This document shows positions 53,121-62,277 of a stretch of DNA of 64,000 bases, piece after piece. Location: assembly GCF_001748285.1 (NCBI RefSeq), contig NZ_BDGT01000025.1:1-64000 (forward strand), written 5' to 3'. The notes under the pieces were generated by a model, which searched no databases, was not told the DNA's origin, and worked only from the letters and a program-made list of their open reading frames with translations. Within the stretch, counting starts at the first letter, position 1. Every line of letters begins with the position of its first letter. A program made the translations under genes and the position numbers. This DNA is from Thermogemmatispora onikobensis (GTDB taxonomy: Bacteria; Chloroflexota; Ktedonobacteria; Ktedonobacterales; Ktedonobacteraceae).

Positions 53121-54221
53121 TTACTGGACGGCGGCAGGCTCTTCAGCAAAGAGGCGCTGCAAGCGATCGGCCTGGTCGGCGGCGATCAAATTATCGATAA
53201 ACTCGTCCAGCTCGCCGTCGAGCACGCCTTGCAAATTATAGCGAGTCAGACCGATGCGGTGGTCGGTCACGCGGTCCTGGGGGAAATTATAGGTCCGGAT
53301 CTTCTCGCTGCGGTCGCCCATCTGCACCTGTGAGCGACGCGCTTTCCCCAGCTCTTCCTGGCGGCGGGCCTCCTCCAGGTCCCAGAGGCGAGCTTTCAAG
53401 ACTGAGAGTGCTCGCTCCTTATTCTTCAGCTGCGACTTCTCGTCCTGGCAGGTGACCACCAGGCCGGTGGGCAGGTGGGTAATGCGCACCGCCGAATCGG
53501 TTGTATTCACGCTCTGGCCGCCGTGGCCTGTCGAGCGGAAGACGTCGATACGGATATCGCTCTCCTTGATCTCGATGTTAATCTCCTCATCGGCCTCGGG
53601 CAGCACGATTACCTTCGCTGTAGAGGTATGGATGCGTCCATTGGCCTCTGTCACGGGAACGCGCTGGACGCGATGGGTGCCGCCCTCGTATTTCAAGCGG
53701 CGATAGGCCCCCTTGCCGCGCACCAGAAACGTGATATCTTTGATCCCGCCCTGATCGGTCTCGTTCAGATCGAGAATCTCGATCTTCCAGCGGCGCTGCT
53801 CAGCGTAGCGGCTATACATGCGGAAGAGATCGGCAGCGAAAAGGGCGGCCTCCTCACCGCCGGCGCCGCCCTGGATCGTCACGATGGCATTCTTCTCATC
53901 CATCGCATCTTTAGGCAGCAAGGCCAGCTTGACCTCCTCGGTCAGCAGCTCGCGGCGCTCTTTCAGGCGCGTGATCTCCTCGCGCGCCAGCTCGCGCAGG
54001 GCGGGGTCGTCGCTTTCGCGCTCCAGCTCCTCGGCCTCCTCCAGTTCTTTGAGCGTTGTGCGCAGCTGATAATATTTCTGAACGACTTCTTCTAACTCGG
54101 CCTGCTCACGCCCGTAGCGTTGGAGCAGAGGGATATTGCTCAGAACCTCGGGCTGGGCCATGAGCGTATTCAGTTCCTCGTAGCGATTGGCCAGACTTTC
54201 AAGCTTCTGCATTAAATCCAT
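53121..54221 (-). CDS. prfA: Peptide chain release factor 1
   Basis: Terminates translation at UAA and UAG on the ribosome. 366 residues with the peptidyl-hydrolysis motif GHGGQSVN (GGQ at 234-236) and the codon-reading PVT (189-191) that marks RF1 rather than RF2 (SPF). IQGGAGGEEAALFA and the C-terminal TYNFPQDRVTDHRIGLT are also typical. The length is normal. The start follows GAGGG at about 8 nt. It is usually followed by prmC; here the next leftward gene is the aminotransferase. Confidence 0.97.
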   Translation of the reverse strand: MDLMQKLESLANRYEELNTLMAQPEVLSNIPLLQRYGREQAELEEVVQKYYQLRTTLKELEEAEELERESDDPALRELAREEITRLKERRELLTEEVKLALLPKDAMDEKNAIVTIQGGAGGEEAALFAADLFRMYSRYAEQRRWKIEILDLNETDQGGIKDITFLVRGKGAYRRLKYEGGTHRVQRVPVTEANGRIHTSTAKVIVLPEADEEINIEIKESDIRIDVFRSTGHGGQSVNTTDSAVRITHLPTGLVVTCQDEKSQLKNKERALSVLKARLWDLEEARRQEELGKARRSQVQMGDRSEKIRTYNFPQDRVTDHRIGLTRYNLQGVLDGELDEFIDNLIAADQADRLQRLFAEEPAAVQ

Positions 54222-54715
54222 AGATGATCCCTCGCTGACTGGCTGGTACTAATCTCGCAGCAGGGCTGCCCTCTCTGGCGGGGCAGATGCTGGCAGCTCT
54301 GCCGCTCCGCGTCTCTGGGCCTCTTGCCGCTGCAGAGTGACCGGCCTGACCTGACCGGTGGTTGTGTGCCTGGCAGGTAGTAGCTGTGCGTGCTATCGTG
54401 CCGCAGTGCGCGCGCACCCGGTGTCGCGTTGCGAGGACCGACCCGGTATGCTGTGCAGAGGATCTCGGCAGGAGAGCAGTTCAAGCAGCTTATCACGCTG
54501 ACACATGCAGAGCAGGCATGGCCCTGTTCTGTTCTGAGCAGAGAAGGAAGTAGCTACCCGGCAGCGAGCAGGTAGCTCTCAGCGCCAGCAGGACTGGCGC
54601 GATGGGCAACGGATGATAGACGCGGAAGATCGCGCATGATGACAAACAGGAACAAACCCTTTCCATTGTATTATAACACAGCGGCGCCGATCTTGCTGAC
54701 ACAGCATCAGGGTGG

Positions 54716-54744
54716 TTGCTGTTCTTGGCAAGCATCTCTATACT
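54716..54744 (+). promoter_or_regulatory. Promoter-like pair before the inverted-repeat cluster
   Basis: -35 TTGCTG (54716-54721), 17-bp spacer and -10 TATACT (54739-54744). It points at the structured region that follows. Confidence 0.35.
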
Positions 54745-54749
54745 CAAAA

Positions 54750-54880
54750 GTGTAGAGCCTGGAGCGGGCCAGGGCCAGGCAATGGGGAACCGGGTTCCTG
54801 GTTGGACCAGGTCAGGCCCAGCGCGAGCCAGGAGAGGGGAGAGCGGCCCGTGGCTCTCGGTTGAGAGCAGCCTGACAGCC
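54750..54880 (+). other. Candidate structured RNA region
   Basis: Successive stems can form: GGAACC / GGTTCC (54786-54798), CCTGGT / ACCAGG (54797-54811), and GTCAGGC / GCCTGAC (54811-54876) enclosing GAGCCA / TGGCTC (54825-54856). A promoter-like pair precedes it. It resembles no RNA family I can name. Confidence 0.25.
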
Positions 54881-55212
54881 AACGGCGTGATGGCCCCCGA
54901 GCTAAGGAAGGAGAGAGGCTGAAACGCTGGCGAGACGGCTCACCCCAGAGAGAGGCATCTTTTGCCCGAAGGGGATGAAACTTGCCGTCCTATCGGATCG
55001 TGCCAGGAGCAGGTTCTCTATTTGTGCCTGTGAGGGCGCCGGGCGGGAAAGTGGGCAGCGTGGTTGGTCCTGCCAGCTCATTTGCGATGCAGGCAGCGCG
55101 GCGTCCGGTGAGGAACCACTTGCTTCCTGCCGATGACAGAGTAGGCATACGCAACGTGAAGAAAGACAGAACAGAAGAGCCTGTCCACAGCGAAAGGATG
55201 TGATGAATAGCG

Positions 55213-55893
55213 ATGGCGAAAGGTAATGGCTTTGCGCCGGTAACAGAAACGCTCAAAGAAGTCCGTGCGCGTACCGCAGAAGTGGCGCGCACCGGCCTCT
55301 CAACTGTCCAGGATAATGTGCAGACCGTGCTGGAGCCGCGCCGTCGGCGTCTGCTCCTGAAGCGCCTGCGCCGGGGGCTGCGCAGCACCTCAGAGCGTGC
55401 CGAGGACCAGCTTCAGCAAAAGCGTCAGGCTCTGCAGCGTGCCTGGCGCGACAGCCGCAAACCAGTTGAGCGCTCCCTGGAGGAAGCTCGGCGGGAAGGC
55501 AGTCATCTCAAGAACGTGCTGAGTGAGCAGTTTAGCCTCCTGCTGGGAGCCTTAGCGGCGGGGCTGGGTCTTCTCCAGGTAGCCGTCGAGCGCAGCATGC
55601 GCGATGCGCGTGGCAGGCTGGAGCGCGCCCGAGGCAACCTGGCAGAGGCGCGCGTCGCCTGGCAGCAAGAGCGAGAACGACGGGCACGGAGGCGGCAGCG
55701 AGCGCGCATGCTCTTCCGCTTCGGCCTGCTGGTTGGTATCGTTCTAGCCCTCCTCTTTGCCCCACGGCCAGGTCAGGAGACACGGCGTCGCCTGGGTGGC
55801 TATCTCCGCAACGTAATTGCCTTTTTCCAGTCGCGACCATTTGTGCGCTCCGAGTCGGAGACCGCCGAGCACGTGCCGCTCAACGTTCGTTAA
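55213..55893 (+). CDS. YtxH-domain protein with long coiled coil
   Basis: 226 residues. A long Arg/Glu/Gln-rich helical region (1-165) is interrupted by a hydrophobic stretch near 105-122. The YtxH motif follows: FGLLVGIVLALLFAPRPGQETRRRL, a membrane helix ending in the APxxGxETR signature. YtxH proteins are small general-stress membrane proteins of unknown mechanism. A hairpin follows 37 nt after the stop. It is transcribed alone. Confidence 0.8.
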   Translation: MAKGNGFAPVTETLKEVRARTAEVARTGLSTVQDNVQTVLEPRRRRLLLKRLRRGLRSTSERAEDQLQQKRQALQRAWRDSRKPVERSLEEARREGSHLKNVLSEQFSLLLGALAAGLGLLQVAVERSMRDARGRLERARGNLAEARVAWQQERERRARRRQRARMLFRFGLLVGIVLALLFAPRPGQETRRRLGGYLRNVIAFFQSRPFVRSESETAEHVPLNVR

Positions 55894-55929
55894 GGATCGG
55901 GCTGAATAAGATCATAATAGAATGAATAG

Positions 55930-55963
55930 AGTGGACAGAAGGTGTGAGCGCCCTCTGTCCACT
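55930..55963 (+). terminator. Hairpin after the YtxH gene
   Basis: Perfect 10-bp arms AGTGGACAGA (55930-55939) and TCTGTCCACT (55954-55963) with a 14-nt loop, followed by TTG only. It is probably a terminator, given its place just after the stop codon. Confidence 0.55.
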
Positions 55964-56009
55964 TTGCCTGTCTGAGGCGTATCGGCAGCGCCAGAGAGAG
56001 AGCCGCCGC

Positions 56010-56711
56010 TCAGCGCCTCTGCAGGTGGCAGATATCGTTTAGAGCGAAGAGCACGCGCTGAGAGCCGGCCACACGCACCACCGTAATTGAAGTATTGGCC
56101 GCCGGGAAAAAGAAATCCCGCTCCAAACCCAAGACCTCGGCCACGTAGGCATTGATTACGCCGCCGTGTACAAAGGCGATCACTCGTCTCCCGAGGTGGG
56201 CATGAGCGATGGCATCGAGCGCCGTGACCACACGGGCCCGGAAGACCTTGGACGGCTCGCTGCCCTCGATGGCATCCCAGCTGCCGGCGGCCCCGGCCAG
56301 GCGGATAATATCCATCTGGCGCTCTTGCAACGTGCGAGCCAGCAGCTCTAGATTATCGTGCTCAGCGGGTAGTGGACGGACCGTACCGAGCCGGATCTCT
56401 TGCAAGTCGGGGACCACAATGGGCGTTAAGCCCAGGCGCTCGGCCAGAGGAGCGGCAGTCTCCCGGCAGCGGCGCAGAGGGCTACTATAGATCGCGGCGA
56501 ACTCCAGGCTGGCCAGGCGCTCGGCCAGGGCCAGGGCCTGCTCCTGACCTTTGCGCGAGAGCGGCAGATCATCGTACATTCCGCCCGGGATCAGCTCATC
56601 GGCTGGGGGGAGCGCATCCCCATGTCGAACCAGGAACAGCTCCGCGGCGTGAGAGCGCCGCAAGAGAAAAGGATCATCCTGCAACAAAGCCATCTCCTCG
56701 CCAGCATTCAC
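56010..56711 (-). CDS. Histidine phosphatase (phosphoglycerate mutase-like) family protein
   Basis: 233 residues from the GTG at 56711, which has GGAGG 9 nt upstream inside the preceding gene. The catalytic RHG is in LFLVRHGDA, with the partner AIYSSPLRRCRETA and the second His in VIAFVHGGVINAY. The motif order is normal for broad-specificity phosphatases of this family. It begins 2 nt after the stop of the phosphotransferase gene, so the two are coupled. The substrate is unknown. Confidence 0.88.
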   Translation of the reverse strand: MNAGEEMALLQDDPFLLRRSHAAELFLVRHGDALPPADELIPGGMYDDLPLSRKGQEQALALAERLASLEFAAIYSSPLRRCRETAAPLAERLGLTPIVVPDLQEIRLGTVRPLPAEHDNLELLARTLQERQMDIIRLAGAAGSWDAIEGSEPSKVFRARVVTALDAIAHAHLGRRVIAFVHGGVINAYVAEVLGLERDFFFPAANTSITVVRVAGSQRVLFALNDICHLQRR

Positions 56712-56713
56712 TG

Positions 56714-57760
56714 TCAGCGTCCTCCGCTGCTGCTACGGTGGCAGACCTCCAGCGCTCGTCGGGCCAGGGCTGGAATACCGGCCTCCAACTGTTCAAAGAA
56801 AGGATCATCAGTAGTGCCGGCCCGATAGCGGGCGTAGCTGCCCTCCAGCAGGATGGCTAGCTTCCAGATCGCCAGCGCTTCATAGAAGTCCATCTCACGC
56901 ACAGAGCGCCCGCTGCGTTCAGCATAGTACTCCTTCAGCTCGGCGCGCGTCATGAAACCTGGTTGCTCCATGACGCGCCAGGTCTCGGTATCGAGGGCCG
57001 GCGGTGGGTCGCCAGGCTCGCGCCAGAAAGAGAGCAAGTAACCGAGATCGGCCAGCGGATCGCCGATCGTCGCCATCTCCCAATCGAAGATTGCCACCAC
57101 CCGCGGCTCGCGCTCGGCGTACATCACGTTATCGAGGCGATAGTCGCCGTGGACAATGGTCGATGGTCCAGAGACGGGCAGATGGGCCTTGAGCCACTCC
57201 GTCACCATGTCCAGCTCGGGCAGAGGGCGCTGGCGCGAGCGCTCTAGCTGACCGATCCAGCGGCGCAGCTGGCGCTCCAGATAGCCGCTCGGTCTGCCAA
57301 AGTCCCCGAGACCCACAGCCTGCCAGTCGACCGAGTGCAGCTCGACCAGCGCGTCGATCAACGCCCGGCTAATAGCGTGACGACCCGCCTCATCGGAGGC
57401 GTAGGGCGGGAGCGTGTCGCGGATGATATAGCCGTGGACCCGCTCCATGAGATAAAAAGGGGCCCCGATCACGCTCGTATCCTCGCACGCCAGAAGCACG
57501 CGCGGTGTTGGCACCGGGCTAGTGTTGAGCGCCTTCAGCACGCGGTATTCGCGCAACACATCATGGGCGGTTGGCAGCAAGGGACCGCGTGGTGGCCGGC
57601 GCAGTACCCATTGCTGGTTCCCACGGGTGATATAGAAGGTCTCGTTCGAGTGTCCCCCACGGATACGCTCGATCTGCAAGGGCAGGTCCTCGCCCGGCAG
57701 CTGCTCGGCCAGGTAACGGCGGAGTTTCTCCTCGTCTATGAGAGGGGGGAGTGTGGTCAT
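56714..57760 (-). CDS. APH-fold phosphotransferase family protein
   Basis: 348 residues from the ATG at 57760 (AAAGGAGG upstream). The aminoglycoside-phosphotransferase/choline-kinase fold is clear: IRGGHSNETFYI, WVLRRPP for the Lys strand, IVHGDYRLDNVMY for the catalytic loop and IFDWEMATIGDPLADLG for the metal-binding Asp. It is closest in style to the group linked to acyl-CoA dehydrogenase (ACAD10-like), which phosphorylates hydroxy-acyl or small hydroxylated compounds. The coupled downstream phosphatase suggests paired phosphate addition and removal. The substrate is unproven. Confidence 0.88.
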   Translation of the reverse strand: MTTLPPLIDEEKLRRYLAEQLPGEDLPLQIERIRGGHSNETFYITRGNQQWVLRRPPRGPLLPTAHDVLREYRVLKALNTSPVPTPRVLLACEDTSVIGAPFYLMERVHGYIIRDTLPPYASDEAGRHAISRALIDALVELHSVDWQAVGLGDFGRPSGYLERQLRRWIGQLERSRQRPLPELDMVTEWLKAHLPVSGPSTIVHGDYRLDNVMYAEREPRVVAIFDWEMATIGDPLADLGYLLSFWREPGDPPPALDTETWRVMEQPGFMTRAELKEYYAERSGRSVREMDFYEALAIWKLAILLEGSYARYRAGTTDDPFFEQLEAGIPALARRALEVCHRSSSGGR

Positions 57761-57818
57761 ACTTCCTCCTTTATCTACGAGCCTGGGATTCCCTGGAGGG
57801 AGCTGCATACAGGAACAT

Positions 57819-57835
57819 CGCTATATATGATAGCG
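57819..57835. promoter_or_regulatory. Palindrome upstream of the phosphotransferase
   Basis: Perfect inverted repeat CGCTAT / ATAGCG around ATATG, 59 bp before the leftward start codon at 57760. It is a candidate operator or AT-rich promoter core. Confidence 0.35.
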
Positions 57836-58044
57836 CGCACGCTCGCGCTTTGGCCAGGCGGACTTGATTCCGAGAGGATCAGGCAGGAGTGGGAATAATT
57901 GAGCCTGAAACCTCTGTTCCAGATGGTGACGAGGACGAGGCGAGAAGATTGCCAGCTCGTCTAGTCTCGCTCCGCTCATGGAGAGGCCCAGGGAGGGGAG
58001 GGGGTTGGGAATAAAAGGGGGAGGCCCGGTGTTATTCTGGGTAG

Positions 58045-58071
58045 TTAGCAGTCAAGATTAGCGAGTGCTAG
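58045..58071 (+). promoter_or_regulatory. CIRCE element (HrcA operator)
   Basis: TTAGCAGTC, nine bases, GAGTGCTAG. This matches the CIRCE consensus TTAGCACTC-N9-GAGTGCTAA at 16 of 18 positions, with one mismatch per half. Its right half overlaps the clpE -35. HrcA repression relieved by heat is the expected control. Confidence 0.85.
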
Positions 58072-58098
58072 ACAGCAGTGAAAAATCTGTGCTATAAT
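58069..58098 (+). promoter_or_regulatory. clpE promoter
   Basis: -35 TAGACA (58069-58074), 18-bp spacer, -10 TATAAT (58093-58098) with TGC before it (extended -10). The start near 58105 leaves a ~97-nt leader to the ATG at 58202. Confidence 0.75.
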
Positions 58099-58201
58099 GC
58101 TGGCAATCACCCGCGTAGATTGCTAAAATTCCCGGGGAGGAGAGAGAGCGGGGCGCCGGAAGTCGGAGCTGCCGCTCCCCCGGTTGAGTGAGGAGCCTGG
58201 A

Positions 58202-60433
58202 ATGAAGTGTGAGCGATGTCATAAAAACAATGCCAGCATCTCCGTCGATCTGCTCGTGGAAGGGCGCCATGAGCGGCATTATCTCTGCCAGCAGTGTGTC
58301 GATGAGTTGATGCGCTCATCGATGAACCAGGCGGGGAACTTCTTCGGGCAGGGTTTCCCCGCGGCGGCCTTTGGCTTCTTCAACGGCCATGAGGCGGCCA
58401 ACGGGCGCGGGACCAGGACCGCCGAGCGTCAGGCGAACGGCAACAGCAAGACGCCGACGCTGGACCAGTACGGTCGGGACATTACGGCGGAGGCGGCACA
58501 GGGGAAGCTTGATCCGGCGGTTGGACGTGAGCGCGAGCTGCGCCGTTTGATCACCGTCCTGGGTCGCCGGCAGAAGAATAACCCGGTGCTGATTGGCGAG
58601 CCAGGCGTGGGGAAAACGGCGATTGTCGAGGATCTGGCGCGGCGCATCCATGCGGGTAACGTTCCTGCCCCGTTGCGCAACAAGCGTATTGTGGCGCTCA
58701 ACATCGGCGGCATGATCGCCGGGGCGATGTTCCGCGGGCAGTTTGAGCAGCGCATGAAGGCGATCCTTGATGAGCTGCGGCAGGCGCCGGATGTGATCCT
58801 CTTCATCGATGAGCTACATACCGTTGTCGGAGCGGGTGCGGCGGAGGGCGCGGTCGGTGCCTCGGATATGCTGAAGCCGGCGCTGGCGCGCGGTGAGATC
58901 CGCTGTATCGGTGCGACGACACTTGATGAATATCGCAAATATATTGAGAAGGATGCGGCTCTGGAGCGCCGCTTCCAGCCGATCATGGTCGATGAGCCGT
59001 CGGTTGAGGAGGCCATCGCCATGCTGCGCGCCGTGCGGCCCAACTATGAGGCTCATCATGGCGTGACTATCCCGGATGAGTCAATCGAGACGGCGGTCAA
59101 GCTCTCCGATCGCTATATCAACGATCGCTTCCTGCCCGATAAGGCCATCGACGTCATGGATGAAGCTGCTTCGGCCCTGCGTCTGGAGGCCCTGGAGAAG
59201 GGCATCGTCAGCCCGGCGATGATTACGGAGCTGGAGCAGCAGTTGGCCGATATCCAGGCCAAGAAGGAGGCGGCGGCTAACGCCGAGGACTATGAGCGCG
59301 CAGCCCTCTTGCGCCAGCAGGAGCTACTGACGCTGCAGAAGCTGGAGAAGGCTCGTTCCGAGGCGGATGCCTCGTTCCAGCTGATCGTGACTCCGGAGCT
59401 TATCGCTCAGGTGGTCGAGAACTGGACGGGTGTACCGGTGACGCAGATGATGGAGAGCGAGCGCCAGAATCTGCGCGATCTGGAGGAGCGCCTGCGCAGA
59501 CACGTCATTGGCCAGGACGAGGCCATCAGCGCGGTGGCTCGGGCCATCCGTCGCTCACGGGCCGGATTGAAAGATCCGAAGAGACCAATTGGTTCCTTCC
59601 TCTTCCTTGGCCCGACGGGCGTTGGTAAGACCGAGCTGGCCCGTGCTCTGGCGCGTGAGCTGTTCGGTGGCGAGGAGAATATGATCCGCCTCGACATGTC
59701 GGAGTACATGGAGCCGCATACGGTCTCGCGCCTCTTCGGTAGCCCGCCTGGCTATGTGGGCTATGAGGAAGGCGGCCAGTTGACCGAGCAGGTGCGGCGT
59801 CGCCCCTACAGCGTGATCCTGCTGGACGAGGTGGAGAAGGCCCATCCCGAGGTCTTCAATGCCTTGCTGCAGATCCTGGACGATGGTCGCCTGACCGATG
59901 GTCAGGGGCGCACCGTGGACTTCAAGAATACGGTGCTGATCATGACCAGCAACGCTGGTACCAATGAGCTGAGGAAGGCGGCTCGCATCGGCTTCATGCC
60001 GATCACTGGCAGCGGTGAGCGCGCGGAGCAGTACGAGGCAATGCGCGAGAAGGCTCTTGAGGGCCTGAAGCAGATGTTCCGGCCCGAGTTCCTCAACCGT
60101 ATTGACCAGATCGTTGTCTTCCATTCGCTGGGCAAGGACGAGCTGTATCGCATCGTCGATCTGATGCTGGATCAGGTGCGAGAGCGCCTGCGCGAGCAGA
60201 AGATCGAGCTGGTGATCAGCGATGAGGTGCGCGAGTTCTTGCTGCGCGAAGGCTACGACGAGGAGTACGGTGCGCGTCCTCTGCGCCGCGCTATTCAGAC
60301 GCACATCGATGATACGCTGGCCGATGCCCTGTTGAACGGTGAGATCGCTGCGGGCCAGACGGTGCGCCTGGTGCTGCGCGATGGCCGCGTGGTGGCCGAG
60401 GCAGCGGTTCCTGAGTCTGAGCCCGCTGCCTGA
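58202..60433 (+). CDS. clpE: ATP-dependent Clp ATPase with N-terminal zinc finger, ClpE-like
   Basis: Hsp100 unfoldase that threads proteins into ClpP or resolves aggregates. 743 residues from the ATG at 58202 (GAGGAG 6 nt upstream). The N-terminus is a four-Cys zinc finger (C3-x2-C6 and C29-x2-C32) as in ClpE, not the usual Clp N-domain repeat. Two AAA+ modules follow: Walker A GEPGVGKT (132-139) and GPTGVGKT (470-477). A UVR-like segment ([18 protein letters not shown], ~361-378) lies between them, in place of the long ClpB arm. The C-terminal [12 protein letters not shown] is typical. No ClpP-contact tripeptide was identified with certainty. A CIRCE-controlled promoter and a strong terminator frame it as a single-gene heat-shock unit. 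Confidence 0.92.
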   Translation: MKCERCHKNNASISVDLLVEGRHERHYLCQQCVDELMRSSMNQAGNFFGQGFPAAAFGFFNGHEAANGRGTRTAERQANGNSKTPTLDQYGRDITAEAAQGKLDPAVGRERELRRLITVLGRRQKNNPVLIGEPGVGKTAIVEDLARRIHAGNVPAPLRNKRIVALNIGGMIAGAMFRGQFEQRMKAILDELRQAPDVILFIDELHTVVGAGAAEGAVGASDMLKPALARGEIRCIGATTLDEYRKYIEKDAALERRFQPIMVDEPSVEEAIAMLRAVRPNYEAHHGVTIPDESIETAVKLSDRYINDRFLPDKAIDVMDEAASALRLEALEKGIVSPAMITELEQQLADIQAKKEAAANAEDYERAALLRQQELLTLQKLEKARSEADASFQLIVTPELIAQVVENWTGVPVTQMMESERQNLRDLEERLRRHVIGQDEAISAVARAIRRSRAGLKDPKRPIGSFLFLGPTGVGKTELARALARELFGGEENMIRLDMSEYMEPHTVSRLFGSPPGYVGYEEGGQLTEQVRRRPYSVILLDEVEKAHPEVFNALLQILDDGRLTDGQGRTVDFKNTVLIMTSNAGTNELRKAARIGFMPITGSGERAEQYEAMREKALEGLKQMFRPEFLNRIDQIVVFHSLGKDELYRIVDLMLDQVRERLREQKIELVISDEVREFLLREGYDEEYGARPLRRAIQTHIDDTLADALLNGEIAAGQTVRLVLRDGRVVAEAAVPESEPAA

Positions 60434-60455
60434 GAAAAGCCAGGCAGCGCTATTC

Positions 60456-60500
60456 AAGACGTCCATCGATCCCCTCACTGGGATCGATGGACGTCTTTTT
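60456..60500 (+). terminator. Intrinsic terminator of clpE
   Basis: Perfect 18-bp stem (60456-60473 with 60480-60497) around CTCACT, then five T (60496-60500), 23 nt after the clpE stop. It is the clearest rho-independent terminator in the window. Confidence 0.95.
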
Positions 60501-60554
60501 ATGCTTGTGCCTGAGCCGTTGGCCGGTCGTTTGGGGGGCGTTGCAGCAAGAAAA

Positions 60555-60713
60555 GCTCCCCTGGGGGAGTCGTGCCAGCAGCGGGAGCAGCATTGTAGTG
60601 TGTGTCTCGTCGAGGGTGCCCCAATCGCGATCATAATCGGGCGCCAGTTGATCGTAGCGCTCGGCGGTCAGGCGTCGCCGTTCCTGCAGCCAGACAGTGC
60701 GCTCTAAGGTCAC
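60555..60713 (-). pseudogene. Remnant of a class I methyltransferase (N-terminus only)
   Basis: From a GTG at 60713 the frame reads ERTVWLQERRRLTAERYDQL, then DWGTLDETHTTMLLPLLARLPQGS. This is the usual opening of small SAM methyltransferases just before the glycine-rich motif I. Right after residue ~53 the similarity stops; the frame runs into unrelated sequence and the clpE terminator. SAM-binding and catalytic parts are missing, so it is a broken fragment. Confidence 0.55.
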
Positions 60714-60747
60714 TGCCGTGCCTCCCTCTCTGTGCTCTGACAGGATG

Positions 60748-62151
60748 CTAAAGCAGGTTGGACCATGAAAAGTGTGCTAGCCGATCGAGTTGGCGAATGT
60801 GGCTGATGAGAGACTCGCGCCTGTCTGGCTCCTCAATGGCGGCGGCGGCCAGCTCATGGAAGCGGTCGGCCAGTTGTTCCTCGCTCAAGGGGTTTTCGGG
60901 ATCGCCGAGCGGATAGCGTACGCTGGCGCGGAAAACCTGGCCATCGTCCATCTCCACGCTGGCCGTGGCGCGCCACTCAGCAGGGTAGTAGCGGTCCAGT
61001 GCGGGATCGCTCTCGCAATCGACACGCTGCATCAGGTCGCGGATCTCAGGGCGCTGCAGCCAGGTTTCGCTGAAGACGCTCAGGCCGGCCTGGCCCGTGA
61101 TCAGGGCTACGGCGGCCCCGAAGGGCATGCTGAACTGGGCGTCGACAACGTTGCCTGGCCGCCGCTTGGCCTCGATGGGATCGGCGATCAGGCCACGCCC
61201 GGCGCTCAGCACGCCGCAGCGTACGCAGCGGATATGATGCGGGTCAGGAGCGTGTTGGCGGCGAATGGCCAGCAGACAATCGATGGGGCCATGCATATAG
61301 CGACAGCAGGCGTAAGGCTTGAGCGAGACGCGCAGAATAGCGAAGTCCTCTGCGCTGGCGGGTGGCCGCAGCTCCTCTGGCAAGCCGGCGTCAGAGTAGG
61401 CATGCAGGAAGCCATAGCGTCCACTGAAAATCTCCTGCGGCCCACGAAAACCAGCGGCGGCCAGGCGCGCAGCGGTGATGCCGGCGTGGGCGCTCCAGCC
61501 GGGGTGCAGGCGTTTGGTCCAGGCCCCGTCATCGAGGTAGGCTAACGAGCCAGCGGCCATGCTGCCGGCAATGCCCAGGGCTTGCGCTATCTGTTCTGCT
61601 GAGAGACCCAGCAAGCGGGCGCTGGCGGCGGCGGCGCCGAAGGTGCCGCAGAGAGCGGTTGGATGGAAGCCGCGGGAGTAGGCTGAGGCGGGATTGAGGG
61701 CGGCGCCGAGGCGCAGCGTGATCTCATAGCCGGCCACGACGGCGGCGTAGACATCGTTGATAGGGGCGGCCAGCTGTTCGGCCAGGGCCAGTGCCGCGGG
61801 AAAGATCGCCACACCCGGATGCAGCGACGAGCGGTTCTCGACGTCGTCCATCTCCAGGCCGTGGGCGGCCACACCGTTGACCAGGGCGGCCCAGGCAGCT
61901 TCGGCGCGCTCACCACGTCCTAGCAGGGTGGCCCCAGGTCTGTCAGGCGATAGGCCGGCCCGCGAGGCCTGCACGACTCCCATCGTCACCAGCAGTTGAT
62001 AGGCTGCCTCAGTGGATGGGAGCCGTGCGCCGCCTAGTGCGACAGCCAGATGGTCGAGCAAGAGATCGCGAACTCTGGCGCGCACTCGCTCGGGCAGGGC
62101 CGTTCCTTCCAGGGAGGCGCAGAAGCGTGCCAGCGCTTGCGTTGCGCTCAT
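60748..62151 (-). CDS. MmgE/PrpD family protein
   Basis: 467 residues; ATG preceded by GAGGTG at 6 nt. The family includes 2-methylcitrate dehydratase (PrpD) and related lyases of short-chain or itaconate-type acids. Recognisable parts are LLLDHLAVALGGARLPSTEAA, the conserved NGVAAHGLEMDDVENRSSLHPG, FHPTALCGTFGAAAASARLL, and KPYACCRYMHGPIDCLLAI. None of prpB, prpC or acnD is nearby, so methylcitrate dehydration is only one option. It is divergent from an ArsR regulator 126 bp away that may control it. Confidence 0.88.
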   Translation of the reverse strand: MSATQALARFCASLEGTALPERVRARVRDLLLDHLAVALGGARLPSTEAAYQLLVTMGVVQASRAGLSPDRPGATLLGRGERAEAAWAALVNGVAAHGLEMDDVENRSSLHPGVAIFPAALALAEQLAAPINDVYAAVVAGYEITLRLGAALNPASAYSRGFHPTALCGTFGAAAASARLLGLSAEQIAQALGIAGSMAAGSLAYLDDGAWTKRLHPGWSAHAGITAARLAAAGFRGPQEIFSGRYGFLHAYSDAGLPEELRPPASAEDFAILRVSLKPYACCRYMHGPIDCLLAIRRQHAPDPHHIRCVRCGVLSAGRGLIADPIEAKRRPGNVVDAQFSMPFGAAVALITGQAGLSVFSETWLQRPEIRDLMQRVDCESDPALDRYYPAEWRATASVEMDDGQVFRASVRYPLGDPENPLSEEQLADRFHELAAAAIEEPDRRESLISHIRQLDRLAHFSWSNLL

Positions 62152-62277
62152 AGAGCACCTCGTCTCTTTCTGTGGGAGGTTCCTCGTGTAATAGAAGAGG
62201 TGACCTGCACTCCCTCACCTGTATTCCAGATCAACACTCGATTCTGATCATATCTCATCTGAAGTAGAGGTGTATAG

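Larger units (their letters stand above)
54222..55212. other. 1-kb stretch without a protein gene, with nested inverted repeats
   Basis: No open frame here looks like a real protein. The stretch holds a leftward extended -10 (54670-54675), a rightward promoter-like pair (54716-54744) and a cluster of inverted repeats (54786-54876). A short GCGCCAG / CTGGCGC hairpin stands near 54579-54597. No rnpB, tmRNA or tRNA signature was found. Confidence 0.5.
57761..58201. other. Divergent regulatory region of the phosphotransferase and clpE genes
   Basis: 441 bp. The half near clpE holds the CIRCE element and promoter. The half near the phosphotransferase holds the palindrome CGCTAT-ATATG-ATAGCG (57819-57835), a possible operator. 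Confidence 0.6.

Noticed and set aside
54797-54880. 4.5S (SRP) RNA
   Set aside because: A CCAGGTCAGG string resembles the SRP core, but the GGAA-type tetraloop and the paired AGCAG side are not at the required spacing.
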